DNA from: PWPR01 sp046542315
GTDB taxonomy: Bacteria > Bacillota > UBA994 > PWPR01
Direction: 5' to 3'
Assembly (NCBI GenBank): GCA_046542315.1
Contig: JBKHBO010000046.1
Coordinates: 1-14,952, forward strand
Length of the DNA: 14,952 nucleotides
Shown here: positions 6,500 to 14,829 of the stretch, piece by piece
Numbering within the stretch: position 1 is the first letter of the stretch
Layout of the letters: each line of letters starts with the position of its first letter
Notes under the pieces: generated by a model
What the model was told of the DNA's origin: nothing
Databases searched by the model: none
The model's input: the letters and a program-made list of their open reading frames with translations, nothing else
Made by a program: the position numbers and the translations under genes

Positions 6500-8314
6500 T
6501 TGGCTAAAGCGAAAAGATTAAAAAGAAGTGAAGTCCCAGTAGAAATGACATGGGATTTAACATCATTATTTAAAACAAGAGAAGAATGGAAGCAAGAATT
6601 AAAGGATATCGTTCCTAAAATTGAAGAGATTAAGAAGTATCAATCAAAAGCATGCCAAGATGGCGAAACACTATTAGAAGTTTTAACTTTGTTAGAAGAA
6701 TTAAGCATTAAAATGATCCAGCTTGGAACATATGCTAGACTGAAGCAAGCTGGGGATGGCACAGATACACAAAACCAAGAAGATGTGATGGCTTTTGCTC
6801 AGGTAAATGCTAAATTTGCAGCAGCTACATCATTTATCGAATCAGAAATAATCGCACTTGATGAAGAAGAATTTGAGGCATTATTTGAAGTTGAAGAATT
6901 AAAAATATTTAAGAAGTATCTAAAAGATATATATGATAAGAAAGAACACAGCTTAACAATAGAAGCTGAACAAGCATTAGCTGAAATGAGTGAATTGATG
7001 AACGCTCCTTACAGTATATATCAAACTTCAAAAGCTGCTGATTTAGAGTTTGAGTCTTTTACTGATTCTGAAGGAAATGAACTACCAAATTCATTTGCTT
7101 TGTTTGAAGGAAAATATGAATCTCAAGAAGATACAGTTTTAAGAAGAAATGCATATGATTCTTTTGTGAAAACACTGGAAAGATATAAAAATACTTATGC
7201 ATCAGTTTATGCTACAGAAGTTAGGAAGCAAGTGGCTTTAAGTAATTTAAGAGGATATGAATCAGTAACTCATATGTTATTAGACCCTCAAGATGTTACT
7301 ATGGAGATGTATGAGAACCAGCTAGATGTTATATTTAACGAATTAGCTCCTCATATGAGAAAGCTAGCAAAAATTAAGCAAGAACAACTCGGTTTGGATG
7401 AGATGCGTTTTTGCGATCTTAAAGCACCACTACCAACAGACTATAGCGCTCCAGTTACTATGGATAAAGTTAAAGATATTATCGTCGAAGCTTTAGGAGT
7501 TTTAGGTGACGATTATCAAAACATGGTAAATAGAGCATTTGATGAGAGATGGATTGATTATGGAGATAATATTGGTAAATCAACAGGAGCTTTTTGCTCA
7601 TCTCCTTATGGTGCACATCCATTTGTTTTAGTAACATACACAGGAACAATGCGCTCAGCATTCTTGTTGGGTCATGAACTAGGACACGCTGGACATTTCT
7701 ATAATGCAAATAGAGAACAAAGAGTATTTAATACAAGACCTTCAAGATATTTTATTGAAGCTCCTTCAACTATGAATGAGATGTTAATTGCACAGTACTT
7801 GTTAAAAGAAAGTGATGATAAGACTTTAAAGCAGTTTGTAATCATTAATCTTTTAGGTACATATTATCATAACTTTGTAACTCACTTACTAGAAGCTGAG
7901 TTCCAACGTCGTGTTTATACCGCTGCTCAAGATGGAGTTGCTCTTACAGCCAAGTGGTTATGCTCAACAAAACTTTCTGTGTTAAGAGAATTCTGGGGAG
8001 ATGCTGTAGAAATTGATGAAGCTGCTGGTATGACATGGATGAGACAGCCTCATTACTATATGGGACTTTATCCATATACTTATTCAGCTGGCTTAACTAT
8101 CTCAACATTAGCATCAAAAATGATAGAAGAAGAAGGTCAACCAGCTGTTGATAGATGGTTAAAAATTCTTAAAGCTGGCGGAACAATGAAGCCTTTAGAA
8201 TTAGCAAAAACTGTTAATGTAGACATGTCTAACCCTGAGCCTATCAAGAGAGCGGTTAAGCATGTAGGCAACTTGATTGAAGATCTAGGAGAATTATATA
8301 AAGAGCTAAATTAG
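6500..8314 (+). CDS. pepF: Oligoendopeptidase F (M3B zinc metallopeptidase)
   Basis: This is a cytoplasmic zinc endopeptidase that cleaves short peptides, about 7-17 residues in characterised PepF. From the TTG start the product has 604 residues, close to the usual 600. The zinc site is complete: HELGH at 392-396, with the third ligand Glu420 in IEAPSTMNEM, 24 residues after the second His. The conserved C-terminal tyrosine-rich motif PHYYMGLYPYTYSAG is present from residue 517, and it forms part of the M3 active site. The N-terminal helical region (M3 N domain) matches the family, including VPVEMTWDLTSLF. There is no signal peptide. It is followed after 15 bases by a GNAT gene, and the two share one terminator, so they are very probably co-transcribed. 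The likely role is turnover of peptides from uptake or protein breakdown. Confidence 0.96.
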   Translation: MAKAKRLKRSEVPVEMTWDLTSLFKTREEWKQELKDIVPKIEEIKKYQSKACQDGETLLEVLTLLEELSIKMIQLGTYARLKQAGDGTDTQNQEDVMAFAQVNAKFAAATSFIESEIIALDEEEFEALFEVEELKIFKKYLKDIYDKKEHSLTIEAEQALAEMSELMNAPYSIYQTSKAADLEFESFTDSEGNELPNSFALFEGKYESQEDTVLRRNAYDSFVKTLERYKNTYASVYATEVRKQVALSNLRGYESVTHMLLDPQDVTMEMYENQLDVIFNELAPHMRKLAKIKQEQLGLDEMRFCDLKAPLPTDYSAPVTMDKVKDIIVEALGVLGDDYQNMVNRAFDERWIDYGDNIGKSTGAFCSSPYGAHPFVLVTYTGTMRSAFLLGHELGHAGHFYNANREQRVFNTRPSRYFIEAPSTMNEMLIAQYLLKESDDKTLKQFVIINLLGTYYHNFVTHLLEAEFQRRVYTAAQDGVALTAKWLCSTKLSVLREFWGDAVEIDEAAGMTWMRQPHYYMGLYPYTYSAGLTISTLASKMIEEEGQPAVDRWLKILKAGGTMKPLELAKTVNVDMSNPEPIKRAVKHVGNLIEDLGELYKELN

Positions 8315-8329
8315 CTTTGGAGAATGAAA

Positions 8330-8830
8330 ATGGAAAACATTTCTATTAGAGAGTTTGTTATGGAAGACTATTCGCAATTAGTTAGGGTATATCAAGAAGG
8401 AATAGATACGCAAATTGCAACTTTTGAAACAAAAGCTCCTACTATGGAAAAATGGATTAGTAGTCATGATTTAGATTGCACCATTGTAGCAGTTCATAAA
8501 AAACAAGTAGTAGGTTTTGCAACTTTAAGTCCTTTTTCAAAAAGACATGTATATCGTGGAGTTGGAGAAATTAGCATATATATATCCAAAGAATTCCGCG
8601 GACTAGGAATTGGGTCTACTTTAATGAGCAAATTTATTAAAATCACTGAATCTAATGGATACTGGACACTTTTAGCAAAAATTTTCCCAGAAAATGAGCC
8701 AAGTTTAAGGTTACATAAGAGACATGGTTTTAGAGTAGTTGGGAAATTAACTAAAATTGGCCAGACAAGCCAAGGTGAGTGGAAAGATAATGTTTTCTTA
8801 GAAAGAAGAAGTAAAAAGAATGGAATATAA
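8330..8830 (+). CDS. GNAT N-acetyltransferase, PAT/phosphinothricin-acetyltransferase-like
   Basis: A 166-residue GCN5-related acetyltransferase that would transfer acetyl from acetyl-CoA to an amine. It opens with IREFVMEDYSQLVRVYQEGI, typical of the PAT/BAR-like branch. It carries motif A RGLGIGSTLM (90-99) for the CoA pyrophosphate and ENEPSLRLHKRHGF (121-134) with the usual Asn and His. GEISIYIS at 79-86 supplies the glutamate used as general base in the PAT group. The substrate cannot be read from sequence; many members acetylate methionine sulfoximine or other amino acid analogues. The start is taken at the second ATG because GGAG (8319-8322) is seven bases upstream of it; the ATG at 8324 would be only one base away. 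Second gene of a pair with pepF. Confidence 0.88.
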   Translation: MENISIREFVMEDYSQLVRVYQEGIDTQIATFETKAPTMEKWISSHDLDCTIVAVHKKQVVGFATLSPFSKRHVYRGVGEISIYISKEFRGLGIGSTLMSKFIKITESNGYWTLLAKIFPENEPSLRLHKRHGFRVVGKLTKIGQTSQGEWKDNVFLERRSKKNGI

Positions 8831-8863
8831 AAAGGTTGGCTTAAATTTAAGCCAGCCTTTTTT
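8830..8863. terminator. Strong bidirectional terminator
   Basis: The stem is AAAGG-T-TGGCTTAAA / TTTAAGCCA-G-CCTTT, nearly a full palindrome, flanked by an A-run at left and a T-run at right. It ends the pepF-GNAT unit and, on the other strand, the alarmone synthetase operon, whose last stop is at 8868. Confidence 0.88.
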
Positions 8864-8867
8864 CTTA

Positions 8868-9542
8868 TCAATCATCCGGAGGAAATTTCTTAGGATCAAC
8901 AATCTCATATTTTTGCATATTTTTATGTATTGATTCCATATGTGAATCTAAAGTCGACACAGTTGTCGCTGCTTTTTTCAATTCATCAGTTAAAACTTTT
9001 GGAGGGTCTTCTACTCTATGTTTGTAATATATTTTGTGCTCTAAACTAGCCCAAAAATCCATAGCTATTGTTCTAATTTGAATTTCGACTGGTACATCTA
9101 ATACTCTATCTGATAAAAATACTGGAACAGATAGGATCATGTGCAGACTTTGATAACCATTAGCTTTTTTCTCAATAATGTAATCTTTATATTCAATAAC
9201 TTGTAAGTCTGGCTGACTGATTAATAGTTGAGCTACTCTGTATATGTCAGACTTAAAAGAACATACAATTCTTATACCAGCTACATCTTTAACGTTATCT
9301 CTAATTGAGGCTATTGATAAAGGGAAATCTTTTCTTTGCAGCTTTTCAAAGATGCTTTCTGTAGTCTTTAGTCTGCTTTTAACATACTCTATTGGATTAT
9401 ATGAATGGATGTGACTAAATTCTTTTTGTAAAATTTTAATCTTTGTCATTATTTCATCTAATCCAAATTCATAAGATAGGAGTAGTCGATCAAAATCTTT
9501 TTTTGGGATGTTTTTAAGTTGATATGAATAGTCACTAAACAC
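8868..9542 (-). CDS. Small alarmone synthetase, (p)ppGpp synthetase (RelA/SpoT synthetase domain)
   Basis: The family transfers pyrophosphate from ATP to GDP or GTP to make (p)ppGpp. The 224-residue product is a stand-alone synthetase domain with neither hydrolase nor TGS/ACT regulatory domains, so it is a SAS of the RelQ/RelP kind. Motifs: NPIEYVKSRLKT (49-60), VKDVAGIRIVCSF (84-96) with the metal-binding Asp86, KKANGYQSLHM (125-135), and VEIQIRTIAMDFWASLEHKIYY (152-173) with Glu153. The NGYQSLH form, with Gln, is more like long Rel enzymes than the NGYRSxH of many SAS proteins. The start is GTG at 9542; its AAGGTGAT ribosome binding site overlaps the TGA stop of the upstream peptidase gene, so translation is coupled. 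RelQ versus RelP cannot be settled by eye, so no symbol is given. Confidence 0.9.
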   Translation of the reverse strand: MFSDYSYQLKNIPKKDFDRLLLSYEFGLDEIMTKIKILQKEFSHIHSYNPIEYVKSRLKTTESIFEKLQRKDFPLSIASIRDNVKDVAGIRIVCSFKSDIYRVAQLLISQPDLQVIEYKDYIIEKKANGYQSLHMILSVPVFLSDRVLDVPVEIQIRTIAMDFWASLEHKIYYKHRVEDPPKVLTDELKKAATTVSTLDSHMESIHKNMQKYEIVDPKKFPPDD

Positions 9543-9548
9543 TTATAA

Positions 9549-10229
9549 TCACCTTCTTATTTTATCAAAAAATTCAAAAAACAAGTTTGCTGGTTCAGCT
9601 AAAAAAGATAATGCAGCATAATCAAGCATTTCAGATACTTTATCTATTTCATTTTTTGAAATTAGCTTGTGTTTTATTAGTAGCTTTATGGCGCGATTGC
9701 TGGCATCAATTTCTAAAGGAAACTGCAATAATTGGTAAGTTAAAGCAATTAAGAGCAAGAGCAAACCAGTTGCAAACAGTAATATTAGTTGAGGAAATAT
9801 TAGTCCAGAAATTATCAAAATCCATGATACTGATGCCCCAAATTCAGCAAGAGGGTACAGTTTAACTAAGAAATTAAATAACTTATAATTATCCTTATCC
9901 TGTAAAAGGTGCCCAACTTCATGTGCTGTAATACTTAATGCGCTTAAAGAATTACTATGACAAATTTCTTTTGAGAGATTAATTTCTTTATTTTTAGGGT
10001 CATAATTACCATTAAGGTGTTCATCGATTACATTAATTTCGATATCTATGTTTAATTTATCAAGTAAATATCTTATTAGATGACAGCCATCTAAGCCACT
10101 GTTTGAAGTTACTTTTAAATTATTCTCGTGTAAAGAAATGAACTTGTATCTTATATAAAAGGACACAATAATGAATCCGACAAATATAACTGTTATTGAT
10201 GTTAATAGGTTTGTTTCTGAATATTTCAT
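9549..10229 (-). CDS. Membrane zinc metallopeptidase, YugP / Zn_peptidase_2 family
   Basis: This 226-residue putative neutral zinc metallopeptidase starts with a membrane segment (about 9-27). A short extramembrane domain follows, then HEVGH (103-107) inside SITAHEVGHLLQDKDNY, and two adjacent C-terminal hydrophobic segments (about 133-150 and 152-170). Next comes PLEIDASNRAIKLL, the family's conserved acidic motif that probably supplies the third zinc ligand. This order matches Bacillus YugP-type proteins, which are of uncertain function. The start is ATG at 10229 with TAGGAGC upstream. It is the middle gene of a three-gene minus-strand operon: 18 bases from the TraB-family gene, and only 6 bases before the alarmone synthetase. 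The natural substrate is unknown. Confidence 0.85.
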   Translation of the reverse strand: MKYSETNLLTSITVIFVGFIIVSFYIRYKFISLHENNLKVTSNSGLDGCHLIRYLLDKLNIDIEINVIDEHLNGNYDPKNKEINLSKEICHSNSLSALSITAHEVGHLLQDKDNYKLFNFLVKLYPLAEFGASVSWILIISGLIFPQLILLFATGLLLLLIALTYQLLQFPLEIDASNRAIKLLIKHKLISKNEIDKVSEMLDYAALSFLAEPANLFFEFFDKIRR

Positions 10230-10247
10230 CTAAGCTCCTATAATAAT

Positions 10248-11168
10248 TTAATTTGCTATTTCTAATGTATAGCCAAGGTTTTCAAGGTAAGTTATTAATG
10301 AATTTTCTCCTGATAGATGTAAGTAGCCAACAACAACAAAGTATTGGTTGTCTATATCATGCTTAATCATCGAGTCTAATTTCTGTGCCATATTATAATC
10401 TCTTTTATCAAGAAGAGCATCTATGTGTTTTTGATAAGATTCTGTATCAATGCTTTCTCTTACTTCTTCTTTCAAGCTAGCAACTGTCTCATAATCACCA
10501 TCATACCAATGACTAATTAAATTGGTTAAATTCTCTTCCATATTATCTCTTTGATCGATGGAGTTTTTTAGATACTTAATACTTGTATCCATATCCATTT
10601 TAGTATATGGTTCAAACTGTTCTTTAACAGTTTCCAACCCAATAATTTCTTTACTTCCTGCACGGTTTATAAAATATTGATCTACTCCATACTTAAAATC
10701 ATACTTTGTATTTTCTTGTGCCATTTGAGTGATAATTTGAGAAATATACCAAGGTTTTAGTTGAATTAAAACTTGCTCATCTAAGACGTTTTCGGGAATG
10801 ATGTTTTTAATTTCTTGAAATAATTCATTATCAATATAGTCAGTTAAAACAGAGTCATCTTGAAAAAAGGCATACTCTTGTAAAACTCTATTTATTTCTT
10901 CTTGTTCAATTTCATTAGTATTTGCTTCAACTACTAAAATAGAAGAAGTGTTATAAGCAGTTTCAATCGTATAATCTAGTGGATACATATCTTCGCTTCC
11001 AAGGTGTACTGATCCCAATATGTACATCTCATTTTGCCCACCTAGAACCTTATAAAAAATTCCTTTAGGAGCATCTCTATCTTCTTGTCCGCAAGCAGAT
11101 AAAACTAAAGTTAACAGTATTACTAAAGCGAAAAATTTAACTAATCTATTTTTTAAAATTTTTTTCAT
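10248..11168 (-). CDS. TraB/GumN family lipoprotein (Tiki-like putative protease)
   Basis: A 306-residue protein exported and lipid-anchored: basic MKKILKNRLVK, a hydrophobic core, and lipobox LSAC with Cys26. The mature part carries the TraB/GumN hallmarks: MYILGSVHLGS (48-58) with the GxxH motif, an acidic VVEAN strand (about 79-83), YGVDQYFINRAG followed by EIIGLETVKEQ, and C-terminal VVVGYLHLSGENSL with the second conserved His. These residues align with the metal-binding, erythromycin-esterase-like core shared with eukaryotic Tiki proteases (family knowledge), so a surface metalloprotease activity is possible but unproven. Typical bacterial members have GAGHLVG where this has GYLHLSG. 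The ATG start has GGAGAAG upstream, and an extended -10 precedes it. First gene of the operon with the YugP-like peptidase and alarmone synthetase. Confidence 0.87.
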   Translation of the reverse strand: MKKILKNRLVKFFALVILLTLVLSACGQEDRDAPKGIFYKVLGGQNEMYILGSVHLGSEDMYPLDYTIETAYNTSSILVVEANTNEIEQEEINRVLQEYAFFQDDSVLTDYIDNELFQEIKNIIPENVLDEQVLIQLKPWYISQIITQMAQENTKYDFKYGVDQYFINRAGSKEIIGLETVKEQFEPYTKMDMDTSIKYLKNSIDQRDNMEENLTNLISHWYDGDYETVASLKEEVRESIDTESYQKHIDALLDKRDYNMAQKLDSMIKHDIDNQYFVVVGYLHLSGENSLITYLENLGYTLEIAN

Positions 11169-11191
11169 GATTTACTTCTCCTCACATAATA

Positions 11192-11200
11192 ATTATAGCA
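11192..11200 (-). promoter_or_regulatory. Extended -10 promoter of the TraB-peptidase-alarmone synthetase operon
   Basis: TGCTATAAT on the minus strand, about 24 bases before the ATG. The -35 position is poor (TCTATA). Confidence 0.5.
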
Positions 11201-11268
11201 CAAAAGCTTATATATATAGAGAAAACAGAGATGTTCTTGATAAAATGGATAAACCGCTCAGTTTAAAA

Positions 11269-11301
11269 TTTATATAAAAATAAGTTAAAGTTTATATAAA
11301 A
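11269..11301. repeat. Two TTTATATAAAA copies 22 bases apart
   Basis: Identical 11-mers at 11269-11279 and 11291-11301, each preceded by a GTTTAAAA- or GTTAAAG-like stretch. The spacing of two helical turns would place them on the same DNA face. They lie between the divergent TraB-family and PAS-GGDEF-HD-GYP genes. They could be tandem operator half sites or simple A+T-rich coincidence. Confidence 0.3.
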
Positions 11302-11378
11302 TATTGATAGTTAAATGAGATGCTAGGAATGTTTTAATGGTTTTGAACTTTTTTGAGATAAAGGAGAGAAAAATCGAT

Positions 11379-11407
11379 TTGACACTAAAATAAAAGTTGA
11401 ATATATT
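11379..11407 (+). promoter_or_regulatory. Promoter of the PAS-GGDEF-HD-GYP gene
   Basis: A perfect TTGACA (11379-11384), a 17-base spacer and TATATT (11402-11407). This is the best -35 in the window and gives a leader of about 50 bases. Confidence 0.65.
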
Positions 11408-11463
11408 TATAACAAGAAGGTTTTTGAACATTTTTAAATCAAGTTGTAGAGGGTGTGTAAATT

Positions 11464-14400
11464 ATGAGTCTTGATGTAAAAAATCAAATAGTTGATAAGC
11501 TTGAAATAGGGTATATAGTTATAAAAAGAGAAAGTTCAAATCATATTATTGATGATATAAATCAGCAAGCCTCACTTATTTTAAATAAGAAAAGAGATTA
11601 TTTTACTAATCAACCACTGAAAGTGATTCAAGAATGTGAGCCTAAGATATATCAATATATTAAAACTGAAATAGATTATCCTTCCCAAAGTATTAAAGAA
11701 TATAAAATAAGAGAAGATTATAAGTTATATTTTCTTAGAATATTTTGGCAAGAGGATAAATTAATAGTAACAATAAGAGATGTTTCAAGACAGCTAGAGA
11801 GTATTTCCAGCCATGAGATGCTTCTTACTGTAATGAACGACATTGTAGTAGTTTTAAATGAAGATTTTATAATCAAGCAATTAATATTAAACAATGAGAA
11901 ATATAATATCGATAAGTCTGCAATTTTAAATAATAGCATATACAAGCTTTTTGAGAGAGTAGATGTATTAAAGATTGAGAAGTATTTTGAAAACGCTAAA
12001 AGATTATCTGAAGTGGTTAGCTTTAATTATCCCTTAAAAATTAATAATAAACTAATCTGGTTTGATATTAATATAAAATATATTGAACAGTTAGACAATA
12101 ATCTATATGTAATTAAAATGAGTGATATTACACCTCAATATACAAATGATAGAAAACTAATTAACAGAGACAAGAGATATCAAAAAATTATTTCTTTATC
12201 AAATATAGGAGTTTGGAAATACCATTCAGAAAGTGGATACTTCTGGTGTAACAAAGAATATTTTTCTATGCTTGGATATTCTAAAGATGAATATATTGAA
12301 CAAGAAGAGTTTGATATAAAGTCTTGTTGGGTAGATCTATTGCATCCAGATGATAAATCTTTGGCAGTTGAAAAATTTAATAAATATATAGAAGATGAAA
12401 AAGAGAATGCTTTTGAAGGGAGCTTTAGACTTAGAAAAAGTGATGGTTCTTATGCTTGGATATGGTCAAAAAGCAATAAGCTAGTTGATGATAGAGGGTT
12501 AAATAGTGATATTTATATTGGTACACATTTAGATGTTACGAAACAAAAAGAAGCAGAAACTTTAGCAAAAGCTACTAAGGAACAAATAAGAGTATTAATA
12601 GATCAAATGAATCAAGGTTATGCACTTCATGAAATGATAACTGATGAGAATGGTAAATCGATAGATTTTGTATATCTTGATATGAATGATATTTTTGAAA
12701 ACATGGCTTATCATTCAAGGAATCAACTTATAGGAAAAAAAGCAAGTGAAGTTAATCCAAGCAGATATGAAAAGATGATTGAAGAATACAGTGAGGTCGC
12801 TTTTAGTAATAAAGTGAAGAAGAGAGAGTATTACTCAACAAAAACTGAACGATATTTTAGAGACATCATTTTCTCTCCAAAGAGAGGGCAGTTTGCAATT
12901 GTTTGTGAAGATGTTACTGAAGATAAGTTAATTGAGATTGAGCTTAGACAAAATGAACAAAGATTTAAAAGCCTCTTAGCTGAAGTAGACTCTATAGGAG
13001 TTCAGGGATGTGATGAAAATGGAATAGTTACATACTGGAATAAAGCTAGTGAGAAGATATATGGTTATAGTGAAGAAGAGGCTTTAGGAAAGAGCCTTTT
13101 TGATCTAATCATTCCAGAAGAATTTGCTGAATCTATAAGAAACGATATCAAAGCACTATTTAACGGAGACAAGAAAGTGTTAACTAAAGAGCTAACACTT
13201 ATGAGAAAGGATAGATCTATTGTTAATGTTTTGACAAATCATACAATAATTGAAATACACAACAAGGGGAAAGAACTTTTTTCATTTGATGTAGACTTAA
13301 CAGAACGTAAAGAGATGGAAGAATTATTACACTTAGAAAAAGAACACTTCAAGACAACTCTCTTATCTGTAGGAGATGGTGTAATAGCGACAGATAGAAA
13401 TGGAAAGATTACATTAATTAATAGAGTAGCAGAAGAGTTAACTGGGTGGGAGGAAAGTCTAGCAATAAATAAAAACCTATTTGAAGTGTTCAATATTATA
13501 GATCAAGAAACTAAGATCCAAAGCAAAAATCCTATAGAAGAAGTGCTAAAACATGAAGATATTGTATCTTTATCTGACAATACTGCTCTAATAACAAAAG
13601 ATGAAAGTGAGATACCAATTGAAGATAGTGCTGCCCCTATACACGATAAGGAGGGTGAAATTACTGGAGTGGTTATTGTGTTTAGAGATTATTCAGATAA
13701 AAAAGAGCAACAAGAAAAAATTAAATACTTATCAAGATATGATAATTTAACAGGGCTGTATAATAGACATTATACAGAGATTTTAACTTCAAAGGTTGAT
13801 AAAGAAGAAAATTTACCATTAGCAGTATTTTTAATTGATATTAATGGACTTAAGTTAACAAATGATGCTTTTGGACATGCCATGGGAGATAAATTATTAA
13901 TAGAAGTTGCTAAAATACTAAAACAATGTTGTCGAGATAGTGATATCATAGGGCGAGTTGGAGGAGATGAGTTTTTAATTGTTTTACCAAAAACAAATAA
14001 AAACATAGCTGAAAAAATCCAGAAAAGAATTTTAGAAAAGGCTTCAGAAACTATGGTAGATTCGATTGCTGTTTCAATTGCTATTGGATTTGAGATAAAA
14101 AATGATCCTAAAGAACGTATCGAAGAGATAAAATCAAAAGCCGAGAATGAAATGTATAAAAGCAAATTAATCTATGGCAAACGAATGAGACATAAAACAA
14201 TAGGAACAATAATTGATAGTTTATATAAAAAGGTAGATTATGAAAAGCAAAGTAGTGAACAAGTCGCAGAATATGCTGTAAAAATCGGCCAGCAGCTAGA
14301 CTTGGATAACTCAACTCTTGCGGACATCAAACTTGCAGCGACGCTTCATGATATAGGGAAAATAATGATACCAGTGAAAATCTTGAGTAAACCTGGGAAA

Positions 14401-14751
14401 CTGAACAATAAAGAGTTTGAATCAGTTAAAAAACATTCTGAAACGGGTTACCATATATTAAGAGCGGTAGATGAATATGTTCACATAGCAGATAGTGTCT
14501 TGCACCATCATGAAAGATGGGATGGTGATGGGTATCCTAGAAAGCTAAAGGGAAAAGATATTCCTTTAATTGCAAGAATTATATCAGTAGCTGATGCATA
14601 TGAAGCTATAACTTCATATCGACCTTATCAAGGGCCTAGAAAAAGGTCTGAAGCAATAAAAGAGTTAATAAATAATGCTGGCAAACAGTTTGACCCAGAT
14701 ATTGTAAAAGTATTTGTAGAAGGAGTTTTAGGCCAAAATAGTAACAGTTAA
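11464..14751 (+). CDS. Multi-PAS c-di-GMP signalling protein with GGDEF and HD-GYP domains
   Basis: A 1095-residue cytosolic protein with no signal peptide or membrane segment. About six PAS-like modules follow one another (roughly residues 7-110, 118-235, 240-365, 373-495, 500-625, 630-755). The third has the clear PAS/PAC ending GSYAWIWSKSNKL...THLDVT, and the fifth and sixth have NGxITxxNxxAExxxG-type cores. A GGDEF domain follows (about 757-915) with NLTGLYNR, GGDEF at 833-837 and an intact I-site RDSD (824-827). Last is HD-GYP (about 925-1085) with HDIGK (962-966), HHHE (1014-1017) and DGDGYP (1020-1025). Known families would make c-di-GMP and hydrolyse it, respectively; all key residues for both are present. 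ATG start with GAGGGTGTG upstream. Monocistronic or leading the following lipoprotein gene. Cofactors or ligands of the PAS domains are unknown. Confidence 0.93.
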   Translation: MSLDVKNQIVDKLEIGYIVIKRESSNHIIDDINQQASLILNKKRDYFTNQPLKVIQECEPKIYQYIKTEIDYPSQSIKEYKIREDYKLYFLRIFWQEDKLIVTIRDVSRQLESISSHEMLLTVMNDIVVVLNEDFIIKQLILNNEKYNIDKSAILNNSIYKLFERVDVLKIEKYFENAKRLSEVVSFNYPLKINNKLIWFDINIKYIEQLDNNLYVIKMSDITPQYTNDRKLINRDKRYQKIISLSNIGVWKYHSESGYFWCNKEYFSMLGYSKDEYIEQEEFDIKSCWVDLLHPDDKSLAVEKFNKYIEDEKENAFEGSFRLRKSDGSYAWIWSKSNKLVDDRGLNSDIYIGTHLDVTKQKEAETLAKATKEQIRVLIDQMNQGYALHEMITDENGKSIDFVYLDMNDIFENMAYHSRNQLIGKKASEVNPSRYEKMIEEYSEVAFSNKVKKREYYSTKTERYFRDIIFSPKRGQFAIVCEDVTEDKLIEIELRQNEQRFKSLLAEVDSIGVQGCDENGIVTYWNKASEKIYGYSEEEALGKSLFDLIIPEEFAESIRNDIKALFNGDKKVLTKELTLMRKDRSIVNVLTNHTIIEIHNKGKELFSFDVDLTERKEMEELLHLEKEHFKTTLLSVGDGVIATDRNGKITLINRVAEELTGWEESLAINKNLFEVFNIIDQETKIQSKNPIEEVLKHEDIVSLSDNTALITKDESEIPIEDSAAPIHDKEGEITGVVIVFRDYSDKKEQQEKIKYLSRYDNLTGLYNRHYTEILTSKVDKEENLPLAVFLIDINGLKLTNDAFGHAMGDKLLIEVAKILKQCCRDSDIIGRVGGDEFLIVLPKTNKNIAEKIQKRILEKASETMVDSIAVSIAIGFEIKNDPKERIEEIKSKAENEMYKSKLIYGKRMRHKTIGTIIDSLYKKVDYEKQSSEQVAEYAVKIGQQLDLDNSTLADIKLAATLHDIGKIMIPVKILSKPGKLNNKEFESVKKHSETGYHILRAVDEYVHIADSVLHHHERWDGDGYPRKLKGKDIPLIARIISVADAYEAITSYRPYQGPRKRSEAIKELINNAGKQFDPDIVKVFVEGVLGQNSNS

Positions 14752-14829
14752 AGAAAACAAAGCTATAAACAATTTAATAAGTTAAATCATTATGTTAACC
14801 TTAAGATATGATATATGGGGGGTTATGTT

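Noticed and set aside
8494..8871. Minus-strand open frame of 125 codons opposite the GNAT gene
   Set aside because: The GNAT motifs on the plus strand are decisive, and this frame would run through the bidirectional terminator.
9587..9865. Plus-strand open frame of 92 codons opposite the zinc peptidase
   Set aside because: It overlaps the HEVGH peptidase gene on the other strand and shows no recognisable domain or Shine-Dalgarno site.
11360..11396. AAGGAGAG followed by TTG in the leader region of the PAS-GGDEF-HD-GYP gene, a possible tiny gene
   Set aside because: The TTG is followed by only three sense codons before TAA, and it is better explained as the TTGACA -35 box.
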